Positions 11,620-24,440 of a DNA stretch of 64,000 bases are shown one piece after another. The DNA is from Lates calcarifer (Eukaryota; Chordata; Actinopteri; Centropomidae), in assembly GCF_001640805.2 (NCBI RefSeq), contig NC_066835.1, positions 2,225,269 to 2,289,268 of the forward strand. Reading direction: 5' to 3'. Position numbers and translations under genes: made by a program. Position 1 is the stretch's first letter. Each line of letters opens with the position of its first letter. The notes beneath the pieces were generated by a model. The model saw only the letters and a list, made by a program, of their open reading frames with translations, had not been told where the DNA came from and searched no databases.

Positions 11620-14600
11620 ATGGGCTCTGCTTCCAATCAGACTGTCACAGGTAGAACAGAAGCGACCATTTACTGAGAAATCACACTTTTGTTTTGAGTC
11701 TAAATGTTGTCATCAGATAAGACTCTCATTTTATTTGGAAGGCCTGCTGGTAGTGGAAGTATAGGCTGTATACACAATTTACTTCATTTGTTATGTCAGT
11801 GTATATGCATTAATAACATATGAATTAATCCATTTATCCAGTTCAATGAGAGCATTCGATTTAATGAAAGCAGCATCATACATAGTGAACAACGTGGATT
11901 TATCACTGTGATCGTTTATGGCTGAAACTATTAGGCTCCTTAATGAGTGGATGTCATCATGTTCTGACAGTGGGCATTATTCTTCTGACAGAGAAAGTAC
12001 CCGCAGTAAATAATGGCCAAAATCTCGAATGAAAATAGTCAATGAAGTCATTTTTTAAGGGAAAAAAAAGAGACAGAAACTGACTTGTTCACGCTCCTCA
12101 AGAGTCAATATTTGCTGTTTTCTTAGTTTTGTATGGTATCGGACTGAATGTTTTGGGGTTTGTCTGATGATCAGACAAAACAAGACATTTAATAAGTCAG
12201 TTTGTGTTCCGGGAAGTTGCAACGGGCGTTGTCACAGTTAATGGAGAAAATCATTTAAAGATGAGTGCGTTAGAAAATCGCAGCTGCAGCCCTTTATCGA
12301 CTGTATGATCTGTGTTTCCCAGGCTGAGTATCTGATAATATTTAGTCAGATATGAACAGTATTCCAGTGCAGGCCTGTGCTTTTATTATTGTTATTATTT
12401 TCATCGCATTGTGTCAGACGCGCCCAACAGAAAAAAAAAAAAAAAAAAAAAACTGGGCCCTTCACATCCCTGTGTCTCGTGCAGGAGGCTGTGCTCAGAG
12501 CGAGGAGGAGGAAGCTGGTCTGTCCCGGGGCAGCGGGGTCTGCAAGTGGTTCAACGTTCGGATGGGCTTCGGCTTCCTGTCCATGAGCAGCAGGGACGGA
12601 GCTTCTCTGGAGCAGCCGCTGGACGTGTTCGTCCATCAGGTGAGGCTTTTCAATGATGCGACCCTGTCAAACATCCTTTAGGCTGAAAATCAGACCTTAA
12701 ACGTCGCAGTTTGATTTTAAATCAGGAACATAGATGTGGAAACTCTGACATGCAGCAGATGATTAAACATGATTACTGATTACTGATTACTAAGTGTTGT
12801 CTTAATATTTCCTGCAAATCTTCCCAAGATGGTTTCTTTCACACTGAAGACTTTCTTCCATATTAGCTGAATCAAATCAGTCACATACATACAACTTTAC
12901 CTCATCTTCACTAATATGCAGGCAGACATTTGTTTTGCAGAGCAATGTTAGGCTTAACACGATACATTCATTCTGCTAATGCTGCAGTTAACACACAATC
13001 GTGTGAATTTGTGGCTGTCACTGTTTAACTGATGCAGTAGACACACGAAAGAAAAATGTTCATCATCCAAACCCTGACAAGGTTTAAAGCTCGAAATGTT
13101 TTAGAATTATTCAACATCTATTTATTACATTTTTTAAATGGGAAACGTTACATATTAGAATGACTTGACATGAATTAATTCTCATTTTACATATGATGTT
13201 TTTACACACTGAACAAATACAGACATGTTATGTCTGTTCACACTGTATGTTAATATAACATTTCTATTCAAACTTGTGAAATGTGAAAAAAAAACCCAAA
13301 AAACATATATTTCCATGCATATGTCTAGAAACCTGAATTGAGCTTTTTCTGCAAGCGCATTCATTTCCTGGGTTTCGACCATGCGTTTGGTCTTTTACCA
13401 TCACAACATTTCCTTTTCAGCTGAGATCAGAATGGGATCTCTGCATTAGGCTGCATTATACTGAGGTTTCCAGGTTAGTCTCTTAAGAACTGACCAAAAG
13501 CTGTTTAGAAAGATGTGACAGTAAGCTGCTCCTGTTTGTTAGGGTTAGGGTTAGGGTTAGCTTGTAAGGCAGCTCGTTGGAGGAATGTAGGACAGTTGAT
13601 GTGTTTTTTTTTTTTTTGGTGTGTATGTGTGTCTGTAAAATTACCTGTAGATTAACACATCTTTAAGTTAACCGTGCTCCAGCCAGTGCTGTCACTCTCC
13701 CACTCACTTCACCACACACACTGATATTTGCTGTGGAACTTTAAATGTGTGTGTATGGGGGGGGGGGGTTAAGGGCTCAAACATTTCTTTTTAAAAGGGG
13801 TTAAAGGCTAAAGCAGAGATAACAAGGCTCACTCCTCTCCCCATCCAGCCATGCTTCCTGTTATAAAGTCATTAAAGCATCAGGGAGCCCACCCAGCCCT
13901 GGGCTCCAGTCCTGCCTCCCATGTGGAACCTTTTGGTGAAGACCTCTTCTCAGGTTTCTCTGCCCTGGTGCTGCTGTAAATCACCTGATGAAAGAGAGAG
14001 AATAAAGGCTCTTTACATGGCTTGTTTTGGGCTTTAGGGAGACACAGGTGTCAGATGGGTATGCAGAAGGCTGATAAAAGAGGCTGTGTTCTGTATTGTT
14101 AATGACCAATTCAGTAGTGTTAGAAATTGATTTAGAAGCAAATGTGACCAAATAACATCACATCAGGCAGACTGCTTGTTTTGAGTGTCCTCTGTTTGGC
14201 CAGTCAGTCATTTTCCATGCATGATAGATGTCTTTAATGTTATGGTAAAAGTTCATTTTATTATTTATTTTTCTAATATTAATCTAATTATTTAAAGGAG
14301 CTACTCTTAAGATGTTTTATGAATACAGCCCCTGGTATGCTATCACTGCATAAAGTGGCAATGACGCTGAAAGAAAATCAACTGAGTGTGTCTCCATGAC
14401 GCTGGTATGTGCAGTCAGATTTGTTAAGATGTTTTTTTTTTTAATTGAATTGTTTCTGGGTTTTCTATTCTGTTTTTTGAGAGAACCATTCTACTGCTGC
14501 TGTTTACAGAAACACCACATCAGAAAACTAAAATCAAACTTTTCACTTCATTTTATTTAGTATTATTTGTAGCTGAAAACATGGCATGCGTGTTTCATGG

Positions 14601-17600
14601 AGCTTAAAGGGATAACAACTTCTACCAGAGTTTTATATACTTTGGATATTTCAAGGGAAAAAAAAAGGTGAAATCAATGTACAAAGCACAGCTGATTTTG
14701 GTGCAGCCAAAATCCCTCCCTGTACTTCCATCAGTCAGAAAGCTTTAACTGACAGATCAATAGAACTGTACAGTTTCTCAGGATCCATACATTCTTGCCA
14801 CATCTTAGCTATTTCAGGAAGAATGCTATGTCCTAAAAATGCACTTTATATGACCACCATCCACCCAAACCACCTCCCATCAACTCTGCTGCCCCTTAAA
14901 AAATCTAGTGCTTCATTCATCCAAAGAATACGTTTCCTCCGGATATAATCCAGCCAGTGATTATGCTTCCTACAAAACATATTTGCTGCTGCAGTTTAGT
15001 TGTATGAAATGTAACTTCTGTTTGCCAGGAATCCCCTCCTTTTCCCCTCTGTCATTTCCCAGCATCCTCCAGTGCAGTGGTCAGCTTGAGACTTGACCAG
15101 ATAGACTGATTGACAGTGACTGATAGATTCTGTGGCTGCATCTTGATGGTGGTGCTGATGTATCAGGGATGGGGGGTGTGGGGCGCAAGTGGAGGAGGGG
15201 TGTACAAAAGCACTGAAGTTTTAACATCAGTGCTGAGGGCTCCCTGACACAGTGGTTACATGTTTCTTCATCTTTTGTCCCAAAATAATTGCATTTATGT
15301 TGTCAGACACTCTTATCCACAACTTGACTTGCTGTAAGATGTCAAAGACAGTGAAACAGCTAACAGAAAGAAGCTGTGATGGGCTATCATTTGCTACAAA
15401 AATGCCCAAGTCTGGTCATCTGCAGTTTTCAGCCTTTCTGGGTCTATAGAGCATGTTCATTAAAGTCTGTCTCTGGCTTCACTCTGGCTCTGCGCTCATA
15501 ATGACTGAAATTCTGATGATACAGTTCATTTGAGTTTTGATGATGTCAGAGAAATATATTCACCATTTTGCTGCTTTTTCTTTTGATATAATGTGTATGC
15601 TTGATGATGTAATTCTGAGGACGGACAACAGCTGATTAACTGTCCTCTCTGTCACTTCTTAATGTCCACTCATGATTTTCAAACTCCAGAGTTTCTGAAA
15701 ATAACTGAGGTAAAACACAAACTATACAGTTTGAAAAAACTGACAAAAAAATTGAGTTTTTATGTTTGGTTGAGGTGGAAAAGTTGGTGTATCAATAAAA
15801 ACAAAATACAACAAAGTGCAATGAAAAAAGACTTAAAGAAGAAATCACAACCTACACTAATCGTGTGAGTTGACTATTTAAGTGAAGCTTCCCCTGGAGA
15901 AACAAAAAAGAGGCAGACAGGAACATGAGGAGACTGTAACCTTCCTCACAGCAATACATGACACAAACAGAAATGACAGTTCCAGCACATTTTCCACGTT
16001 GTTTTACATTGTTTAAGATTTGACTGGAGTGCCTTCAGGTATGTCACCTTGTTGTGTGCTCTTCCACTTCCTTCCTTCAAGTGTGTTCATGGCAGCTGAA
16101 TGGAGAATTAGTGTTTATCTGGAAGCTCCTGCCTTCTACTGTTCACTGGATGGAAACATTAGTTCATACTTTCCTTTTTCACTTTTCTGCTGATTTTGTT
16201 GTATCTCTGACGTTGTGGCTGAACCCGTTATTTGAGGCAAGATGTTAAACTCACCTTGAAAAAGACACAGTGTGGTCAAAACACTGCTGAGTGAGGTCAA
16301 CCTTTTTTCAGTCTAATCTATGACACCCAGTATAAATGAGCTTTTGATCATATCATGATCTTCATCAGCAGATGAGAGGTTTTTGACTGCTCAGAAAAAA
16401 TGTTTCATTTGAGCGACTATAATTTCATGACAACTGGACTCAACTCAATCTGCCCTGTGCTGGTTAATGACAGTGTACTGTACAGTTTGTCTCTGATATC
16501 ACCATCCTGGCATTCTGTGGTAACTGCTTAATAACCAATAATAATATAATGATATAATAACAATGGCCTTTTTTCTCTTTTTAATTCACAGAGTAAACTG
16601 CACATGGAGGGCTTCCGCAGCCTCAGAGAAGGCGAAGCTGTGGAGTTCACCTTTAAGAAATCATCTAAAGGACTGGAGTCTGTCAGGGTGACTGGGCCCA
16701 ATGGGGCTCCATGTCTGGGAAGTGAGAGAAGACCAAAGAGTGCCCAGAAACGACGCTCCAAGGGGGACAGGTGAGTCCAGGTTAGACCAGTTTAGCATGG
16801 AGACAGGGGAAAACAACCAGCATGACTCTGACCACAGTGAAAAAATGCACCTGACGACTCTCTTTAAGTTCACTAATTTATACATTTGGTCGTGTTTGTT
16901 AGACACCTACTCAAACAGATATGGAACTGTTTCTGTGTAAACAGCAGTACATCTGTGGGCATAAGCACTTCTGTGAAGCATCTCTGTCCTGATTTTAAAA
17001 ATACAGCTGCCAGCAGTTCTAATGCTCACTAATTAACATGCTGTACACTGTTTGTTTAGTCTGTATGTAAACAGAAATGTCAAAATGATCATTTTATGGT
17101 TTTAGGGTGAGCTGTGTGCTCAAACTGTTTCTTGACAAACAACAGTTTTTTCATCCACCTGACACTTCTGAGTGTCCTGCTACAGTGTGGCTTAACAAAT
17201 CAGTGATGTGCACAGGTTTAGCTTTAGTTGGTGGAAATGTTACTGGCCAGACTTAGGAGTTACAGACAGTGTTTCCACTTTGGAAGGACGCAGGCTAACA
17301 GAGAAGAAGAGTGGTGTTAAGCCTCTCATCTCACCCTCACAGAGAAAGCAAATAATCTTATTTCTAAAAATTTAGAAAAGTTTAGAAAATATTTAAAACA
17401 AGTTGATTTGACTCATAAACAAGTTTAACAGATTTTTCCATTGTTTGAGGAAATACACAAATGCACTTGAAGTGCTGGATCAATAGACTGTTTGATCTCT
17501 TCAGGCCTCTCCAACCCCCAGAGCTCCATTTTTTTGGTTTCTGTGCTGACCACAGTGCAGCTTCATCTGTTTGTCACTTTATTCCAAAACAAAACCAGCA

Positions 17601-20600
17601 ATGAATAAATCTGTAAATGCATGCAACTACAAGAAACTGCAATTTATTTGCAATTGCTCTATTTGCCTTTGAAGCTTGTTTAGGCAAATTCAGATCCAGT
17701 GAGGCTATTAATTTGATTGCTAATTTGAGAGATCTGACCATATTAATCATGGATGGCAGTGATAAAATGAATTCCACATCCTCCTGTCTGGATTTGATTG
17801 TGTTCAGATGTTCAGACTTTCTTCTTTCTTCTTCTTCGCAAACATGAATGTCAGGAGAATAACAGAGTATGATTTGTAGGTTGTACACCACTGAGATCTG
17901 ACTGACTTATTATTGTGACAGGGTTTTATTAAGTTCAGCTTCATTAATCATGGCGGCTATTGGGCAGTGATAAAAATAATCTGACAGCTTCCTGCCCTTA
18001 AATACCCACTGCAGGTTTGATTGCATTCACATGTTCTCTTCCCTTAAACATAAATGTTGTGCTCAGAAGAGGAAAGGATCCTATCCGTTTAATTGATAGC
18101 AGATGTGGGTGCAACAATGGGATGTGGTGTGGTGCAAATGAGGTGGAGGGAAGGGTGGGAGGAAGGGCAGTGAGAGGGAGCGGGGGTCAGGGTTCAAAGG
18201 TTACAGGCGTACTGAAACAAAGGAGCTCCTTCTGCCACCCTCGTGGCTGAGCTGATCAATACTGAACACTGATGGGAGGAGGGGGCTGGGAGGAGGAAGA
18301 GGAGAGGAAGGAAGTGGTGGTTAGCTGTGAGACGATCCAGGGCAGAGCCTGGGTTTCATCATTCTGTATCTCACAGGAGGCATTCTGCTGCTGTGCAGAA
18401 TAAAGATGGTGACAGTCTTTATTTTTCTTCCTTTGAACAAATGAAAAATAAACAGTGAATGAATCCTGCTGAAATGTATTTCCAGATATATCATAACATT
18501 CTACAACATAGAGCTGCACTGTCCAAAAACACATCAGTGAGCTACAACATTGACTGGCTGCCATGTTCCTTCACTACCATGGACACACATACTGTGGGTT
18601 ATTTTTATTTAATCCCACATGCACTATTCAGATTCAGATTTCTTTATTGTCATTCAGACATTACACTGAAGATGCACTGCAGTATGAAATTATGTTGCAT
18701 CATCAAACACAGTCAGTAGAATATACACACACACACATATATGTGTGTGTGTGTGTGTGTGTATAGGACTAGAAATAGAAATACACCCATAGTAAAGATG
18801 TGTGGGAATAAAGTGCCAGTGTATGTATTGTATGTATTGTATTATAGGTTTTGCTGTCATAGATATTCATGAGAGCCTCACATTTATATTACCCCACGAA
18901 AAAAAAAAAAAAAATTTGTGGAGCCATCCATCCATCCATTAGCTATACTGACTTTGAGGGTTGTGGGTGGGGTCTATCCAGCTGACACTGGGCGAGAGGT
19001 GGGGTACACACGTCTTTTATGAAAATGAAACTATATAACTGTGAGGTGGTTTTAAAGATTACGTCTTCAGTGTGATTTGTTGACCAGATAAACTCACATC
19101 TGTTCATGTACAGCTGATTAAGAAATAGGAAGAAACATGAATCTTGCTTTAGATAAATAATCTATCACAGCAAGCATCAGAACTTGACTTATACTGGATT
19201 TTTGTGGATCAGACTTTAGTGAGCATCTAAACAAGTGAGGGCCTTCACTCAGTCCTTTTATAAATCAGTGCAGCCAAGTCAAACGTTATTTTTAAAAGTT
19301 GATTATTTGCCTGTGAAAACAGGCTCAGTCGGATTCAGATCTCCATAAACTTTCAATTAAAATCAAAACATGCAAATTATTATAATTATATTATGGTAGA
19401 TTTAGTTTTGTTGCATGTCTTAGTATCAAAGTGTAATCATAGTACTTCAGAAGTCTTAAAAAGTGTGACAGGCAATGTTGATTTTACTGCTCCTCTCTCC
19501 GTTCATTTACTCGTTCAACCACAGATGGAGAGCAAAAGGAACCAGCAGAAAACCAGATTGTCCGTTTACAACAAATCAATACTTTTGGCCTCACTGTTTA
19601 AGTAGCCACGGTCCCTTTATGTCACACTACACGATGCTTGAGCCTCACTCGCCTTAATTATCCTGCCCTAATGAATTCACCAACAGGATTTCACTTAGCC
19701 ACTGATCATTAGCTTTCTCAGCATAGATTTACTGATGAAACACCCGTTTACCTACAAGATCAACAAACAGTAGCAGAGGTGTAGTGTTTTAATCATCATG
19801 TTCTGTGAGGTTTGTTATTTATGCTTTAACCTGTGCATTGTAAAATTAGGGCTGGATTATGATGTAATGTAATGAAAGTGGATCATAGTGACTTTCAGTA
19901 GAAGGCTGTTTTAAAGTGTCTTAAACTGGTCTGTTAAAGTAACATATTCTGAGCAAACTGCTGTTCAAATGAGAAGAGGCAATCAGTTTTAATACATGGA
20001 GCTGTATTGAAGTGTCTCCATAAACCATATCAGTGAGAAAACATTCAAACAATGTCAGAACCCTGGAACAGGCTTCAGCAATGGTGTTAAACACACCTGT
20101 GTTTTTCCTGCTATGACATGTCAGTGTGTTTTGTGAAGAAAGCCAATGTGAAACAATGGAACACACTTCTTTGTGTTGCAATAATTTTACATCTGATTGT
20201 ACATACATTTTCATTTGCATTCTGTTTGCTTTCCATTTCCTGCAAAGCAAACAGAATGCAAGTAAACTCAGGAGCATACATCAATATATTAAAGTAATTA
20301 GCCTCAATGTAAAACGTGTGGACAACAAAAATGGACAAAGAATACAATATATGACACTGAGAAAAGGGAAACACACTTTTAAGGCAATTGCATATTAAAA
20401 CCATAGGTATGCATCACAACAAAACGATGTTTAAGAAGACAAATTTGTGAAATTTGAATATAACACCCAACTCAAACGCCTTGTTCAAGGACAAAAATTC
20501 TAAAGATTCTAAAACATTTCTCTCTGACTCTCCCTCACTTTTCATCCACATCTTGTCTGTGCAGCTTAACATTCTGAATCTCCTGCAATCTGAGGGAAGA

Positions 20601-22396
20601 AATAGCAAGGAAATCCATCCACTGTTATGTTCGCTAATTCTCTGTGTGTTGGTCGGCCTTTCCAGCATACACCTCTGCAAATAAACAACACTCTTTGTAT
20701 TATATGATAATGACTCTGACTGGAAATCTTGATAAATGTATTGTGCTGCGGGTAGTTTTCATCTTTCATGGGTGAGAGTCTGCCTAGGGTTATGCTGTAT
20801 GTTGATATGATCCCAGGCAGTGTGGGTAATGGTACAAATACCTGACTGTTCTGTTTTGTTTCCAGTGATTCTGACTTAAATTTAAAGAGAGCTAGGTGAT
20901 ATTTCTATCTCCTCTCTTCTCTCTGGATAAAAATATCCACTGGTCAGTGACTGTTCTCTCATGGTGTTTGGAGTGGCAAAAGCAATTTAGTCTATAGAGC
21001 TGGCTTTTTTGAACACTACACACAAAAATAAAAGGTCCAAATGTAAAGAGAGCTCTAATACTCTGCTTTGAATAGAAATTAGTGATATGATTTCTAATTT
21101 ATTTTTTTTTTAAACCTGCATAAACATTATTCTGCACAGTGACACAGTCACAGTAACATCCAAGTGAAGGAAGAATAAAGAGGGAACTGATTAAACTCCA
21201 CCTTTTAATCGTGATTGGTATGGAAGAGGAGCATGTTTTAAGGAGGGTGTTGTCAATTCAGCATAATGCATAACAAGAAATTACATAATCTCATGGTTAA
21301 ATCCCCTCACAGCTGCCAAACACTTGGACAGTTAACGTAGATGCATGGTGACAGATAGGTTAAGTGACTCCACTCAAAGCTGAGAGTATGCTGCCCTCTG
21401 GTGTCTGGTGGTAGAAATTACTTCACTGCACATGGGATTTATTGAGAAAATTCTAATTTCAGAAAAGTAAAATAAATAAAAGTAAAAAAATAAATAAATA
21501 AAAAAAATAAAATAAATAATAAAAAAAAAATAAATAAATAAAATCAACCATTTGTAAAATCTATAAAATACACTTGAATATTTACAATGATAATAATAAT
21601 AATAAAATCTACAATTTACAGTTTATCAAGTAACCAAAGATACTGGTAAACATAATACATGAAGGAATGTAGCAGGGATTGTTGGCTTGTCTAGTATATA
21701 TATTTCCTGGTAGCCATCACATCCAAATGTCTTCATCCACTTAGCTAACCAGTTAGGTTAATTACTAATTAGCTAGATAATAGTTCAATTTAATTTTTTG
21801 AAATACTTATTATTTTTTTCATCAAAAGAAACAACTATGAAATATAAAGTATGTCATGCACAAACAAACATCTCTAAAGCACACCAGGCAAAACTCAACA
21901 AAGTCACATCTTCTGAATGTAGCCAAGTTATACTACTTTTTTCCACTTTTCCTCTCATTATAAATGAAAGTCTGGGGAAAGTCTGAAAAATATCAAAACC
22001 AAGAGGCTACAGCATTTAACTAAATATATTGGTACTGGCTCTCAAAAACCCATAGGCCTATCAGTCAAACCCTGATGTCGGGACTCTGAATAGAGGAGTG
22101 GGTTTGAATTCATTTAGATATCCTAGCAAGACTGATAACACGCAAATGTTAAAGTTGTTCATGTCAGTACAGTGTTGTACAGTGAATGTTCTTTTCATTT
22201 TCCTGAAAGTATTGAATCCATTATGCTTAATACTACTGCCACAATGAGATCATTTCCTCTTCACTTGTCAATTTAGATGCTACAACTGTGGAGGACCTGG
22301 CCACCATGCCAAAGAATGCCAGCTGCCCCCTCAGCCCAAAAAGTGTCATTTTTGCCAGAGTGTGTCCCACATGGTGGCCAACTGTCCAGTCAAAGC

Positions 22397-22430
<34 letters not shown>

Positions 22431-22505
22431 TCCTCTCCAGGCTCTCAGGGAACAGCTACCTCACCGAGGGATGAGGAAGAGGAGCTCAGCCAGGCTGCCC
22501 TCTGA
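11620..22505 (+). CDS. lin28a: lin28a, RNA-binding let-7 regulator (complete, 197 codons)
   Basis: Coding exons are 11620-11650, 12485-12639, 16592-16770 and 22277-22505; together 594 bases, in frame, ending TGA. LIN28 binds pre-let-7 and mRNAs, blocking let-7 maturation and supporting pluripotency and developmental timing. The N-terminus MGSASNQTVTG matches LIN28A. The cold-shock domain spans about residues 27-97 with CKWFNVRMGFGFLSM and VDVFVHQ-type RNP motifs (here LDVFVHQ). A basic linker KRRSKGDR follows, then two CCHC knuckles, C123-C136 (CYNCGGPGHHAKEC) and C145-C158 (CHFCQSVSHMVANC). All zinc ligands are present. Odd feature: ten consecutive Gln codons, all CAG, at residues 163-172. 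The tail is acidic (RDEEEE). Length is close to that of human LIN28A. Confidence 0.97.
12640..16591 (+). other. lin28a intron 2
   Basis: No other gene recognised. It contains three and a half TTAGGG units at 13539-13560, a poly-T run at 13604-13617, a G run at 13758-13769, and anonymous DNA. Confidence 0.6.
13539..13560 (+). repeat. short interstitial telomere-like (TTAGGG) repeat
   Basis: Three exact TTAGGG units plus TTAG. Too short for a telomere fusion scar; more likely a simple-repeat expansion or end-joining insertion. Confidence 0.85.
18723..18764. repeat. (AC)n-(TA)-(GT)n self-complementary microsatellite
   Basis: An AC tract is followed through ATATAT by a GT tract, so the two halves are complementary and can form a hairpin. 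Confidence 0.85.
18926..19015. repeat. teleost L2-type LINE 3' tail fragment
   Basis: CCATCCATCCATTAGC followed by GCTGACACTGGGCGAGAGG and GGGGTACAC is the familiar sequence of a ubiquitous fish non-LTR retrotransposon tail. A longer copy is at 26461-26690. Confidence 0.6.
20215..20261. repeat. perfect inverted repeat, 18-bp arms, 11-nt loop
   Basis: Arms 20215-20232 and 20244-20261 are exact reverse complements (left arm TTGCATTCTGTTTGCTTT). No transposon end is evident outside the arms. Confidence 0.95.
22444..22463 (+). promoter_or_regulatory. adjacent miR-125 and let-7 seed matches inside the lin28a coding region
   Basis: CTCAGGGA (8-mer match to miR-125/lin-4) at 22444-22451 and CTACCTCA (8-mer match to let-7) at 22456-22463 lie four bases apart in the last coding exon, just after the poly-Gln codons. 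Regulation of lin-28 genes by both microRNAs is established; these coding-region positions are an observation. Confidence 0.6.
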
Positions 22506-22571
22506 AAACTCAGAGTGAATCATTCAGGGAATATGTGAGATTTTTCACTGGAACACTGCTTATAGGAAGAG

Positions 22572-22579
22572 CTACCTCA
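22572..22579 (+). promoter_or_regulatory. let-7 8-mer site in lin28a 3'UTR
   Basis: CTACCTCA, 67 bases after the stop codon. It matches let-7 nucleotides 2-8 plus the A opposite nucleotide 1. Confidence 0.7.
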
Positions 22580-23620
22580 GGTTTTATTTATAGCAAAGAG
22601 AGACATCGCTGTAATACTGATGTGATATGACTGGTTATTTTTCTTTTTGTGTTATTTTCTGACTTAGGTAAGTGTCTTAGCTTTGGAATGAAACAATCAG
22701 ACTTACTGCTGACTCAGCCATGTAGTAGCCACAGATATCAAGTCCCTGTTTGGACTGATCTGACACGATGTATGCCTCTGTCAACTGATGAGCACCACAG
22801 TGGGTTCTTTCTAATAGCTAACCAAGGTACACAATCCAATATGTGAATGTTAAGAGGGAAAACATATACTGAGCTGCCAAATACTTAAATGAAAGTGGGA
22901 AAAATATTTTCAGGTTTTATGGTAAAAAATGAATGTCACAACACAAGTGCCATAACCTCCACTTTCCAGTGGGGTTGATAAGAGCTGCTTTCAAATGCCA
23001 TATTCCATTAGAAACAATGTTATCCCACCACACACATACCAATGAGAATAATTCCTCTAGTGGTGAAATGTATGTCTTAATACCAAGTTGCTATTTCAGA
23101 ATTTAAACTTATATGCAAGACTAGTATTGATTGTATGGCAGGCATTGTCTGCAAAACAGTATTCATCCAAATGGAATGTTACACAGATATATCAGGGATT
23201 TTTCACATAAACAGTACTTTCTGTGTTATTGTACTTGAAAGCTGCAGGTGAAGTGGAAAGAAGGAGCTGAGACATAGTAGTTTCTTGTTTTTGTTCTTGG
23301 CCTCTGCCTTTACTAGTTTTGCTGAAGGCTAGATGTATATAGATATCTTTTTTACATTGACTATTTATTCAGAATTGCTCCCCCTCCCTGAAGAGCAGAC
23401 AAAAATCTCAGAGCTTTAGTTGTTACAATCTGTGCTGTGATTCAGAAATATCTTTGAAATATCTCAATACCAATACATGTAAAGTAAGCTTTGGCTTTTT
23501 TTGCACACATGTTGTGCAGTATGTCCTAATGTTTTTGACTAATTCTGACAGTTCTATTACTGTGTAATTGTTTAAAGACAGTGTAATTAATCTACAACTT
23601 TAGTGTATTGTCACTGCACA

Positions 23621-23680
23621 CAAAACAAAACAAAACAAAACAAAACAAAACAAAACAAAACAAAACAAAACAAAACAAAA
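23621..23680. repeat. (CAAAA)12 pentanucleotide microsatellite
   Basis: Twelve exact CAAAA units within the inferred lin28a 3'UTR. Confidence 0.95.
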
Positions 23681-23789
23681 AACACCCCACAACATTTGAA
23701 TGTGAAATATATTACTTTTCTTTATAACTGTATATGTAAACTTGCTTTCACAGTGATATCAACCTTATAGTTAGCATCTTCATTGTGAA

Positions 23790-23797
23790 CTCAGGGA
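23790..23797 (+). promoter_or_regulatory. miR-125 8-mer site in lin28a 3'UTR
   Basis: CTCAGGGA, an 8-mer match to the miR-125/lin-4 seed. Confidence 0.6.
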
Positions 23798-24245
23798 GAA
23801 CTTTTCTTACATAGTTTCTTGTAGGATGTGTCTAAATGCTTAAGTTATTAACTGTCTTGGGTTGCTACAAGACCCAGGCACTGATTGCCAAATGATTCAT
23901 GCACTATCTGTATGTTTTTATCTGATAGACCAAATACAACAGCAAGTGCTTTGGCAACCTTATATGACTTAAAGGAACCACCCATTCACAACACTATGTA
24001 TCTTTCAGCATGATATGCATTGCATTTCTTGGTAGAGATTGTATTTTCTTGTTGAAATTTCATGTGTGCATAAGTGGATAAGTTGCCATAATGTAGCCTA
24101 AACATGTAGCCACCTAGCCTACATCATGGCAACTGATTAGCTTTAGCCACAGAGCTATCTAGCTAGATAAACCTAGGCTACAGCATTGTTTCAGTTTTGG
24201 GAATCCATACCTCAGTGTGTATACTTAAAAAGATAGTCTCTTCAT

Positions 24246-24440
24246 TTATCTAGAGGACTGAAGGAATAGCTTAACATTTCTGGGTCCACCTAATTTTTAA
24301 GTTTGCTTATTTCCCCAGAAGTGAGAATAACATTAATGTAAATCTCAGTGAGTTACAGAGCAGGAGACAACCTAATGCTAATGCTAGAGTTTCGCTAGCC
24401 TGGCTCTGTCCAAACTGGGAAAAACATACCTCTGAACTCC
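24246..24440 (+). repeat. dispersed repeat copy in lin28a 3'UTR
   Basis: AATAGCTTAACATTTCTGG followed further on by GCTAGCCTGGCTCTGTCC matches the plus orientation of a family also represented at 6420-6610, 16985-17300 and 62925-63180. Confidence 0.5.

Larger units (their letters stand above)
16771..22276 (+). other. lin28a intron 3
   Basis: It contains a dispersed-repeat copy at 16985-17300, a (CA)n-(TG)n hairpin tract at 18723-18764, an L2-type LINE tail at 18926-19015, an 18-bp inverted repeat at 20215-20261 and an A-rich (AAAT)n tract at 21470-21545. A block at 19610-19730 with TTAATTA and CTAATGAATT words and little simple repeat could be regulatory. No extra exon recognised. Confidence 0.55.

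Noticed and set aside
13539..13560. TTAGGG units as a chromosome-fusion scar
   Set aside because: Only three and a half units with no subtelomeric context; a simple repeat is sufficient.
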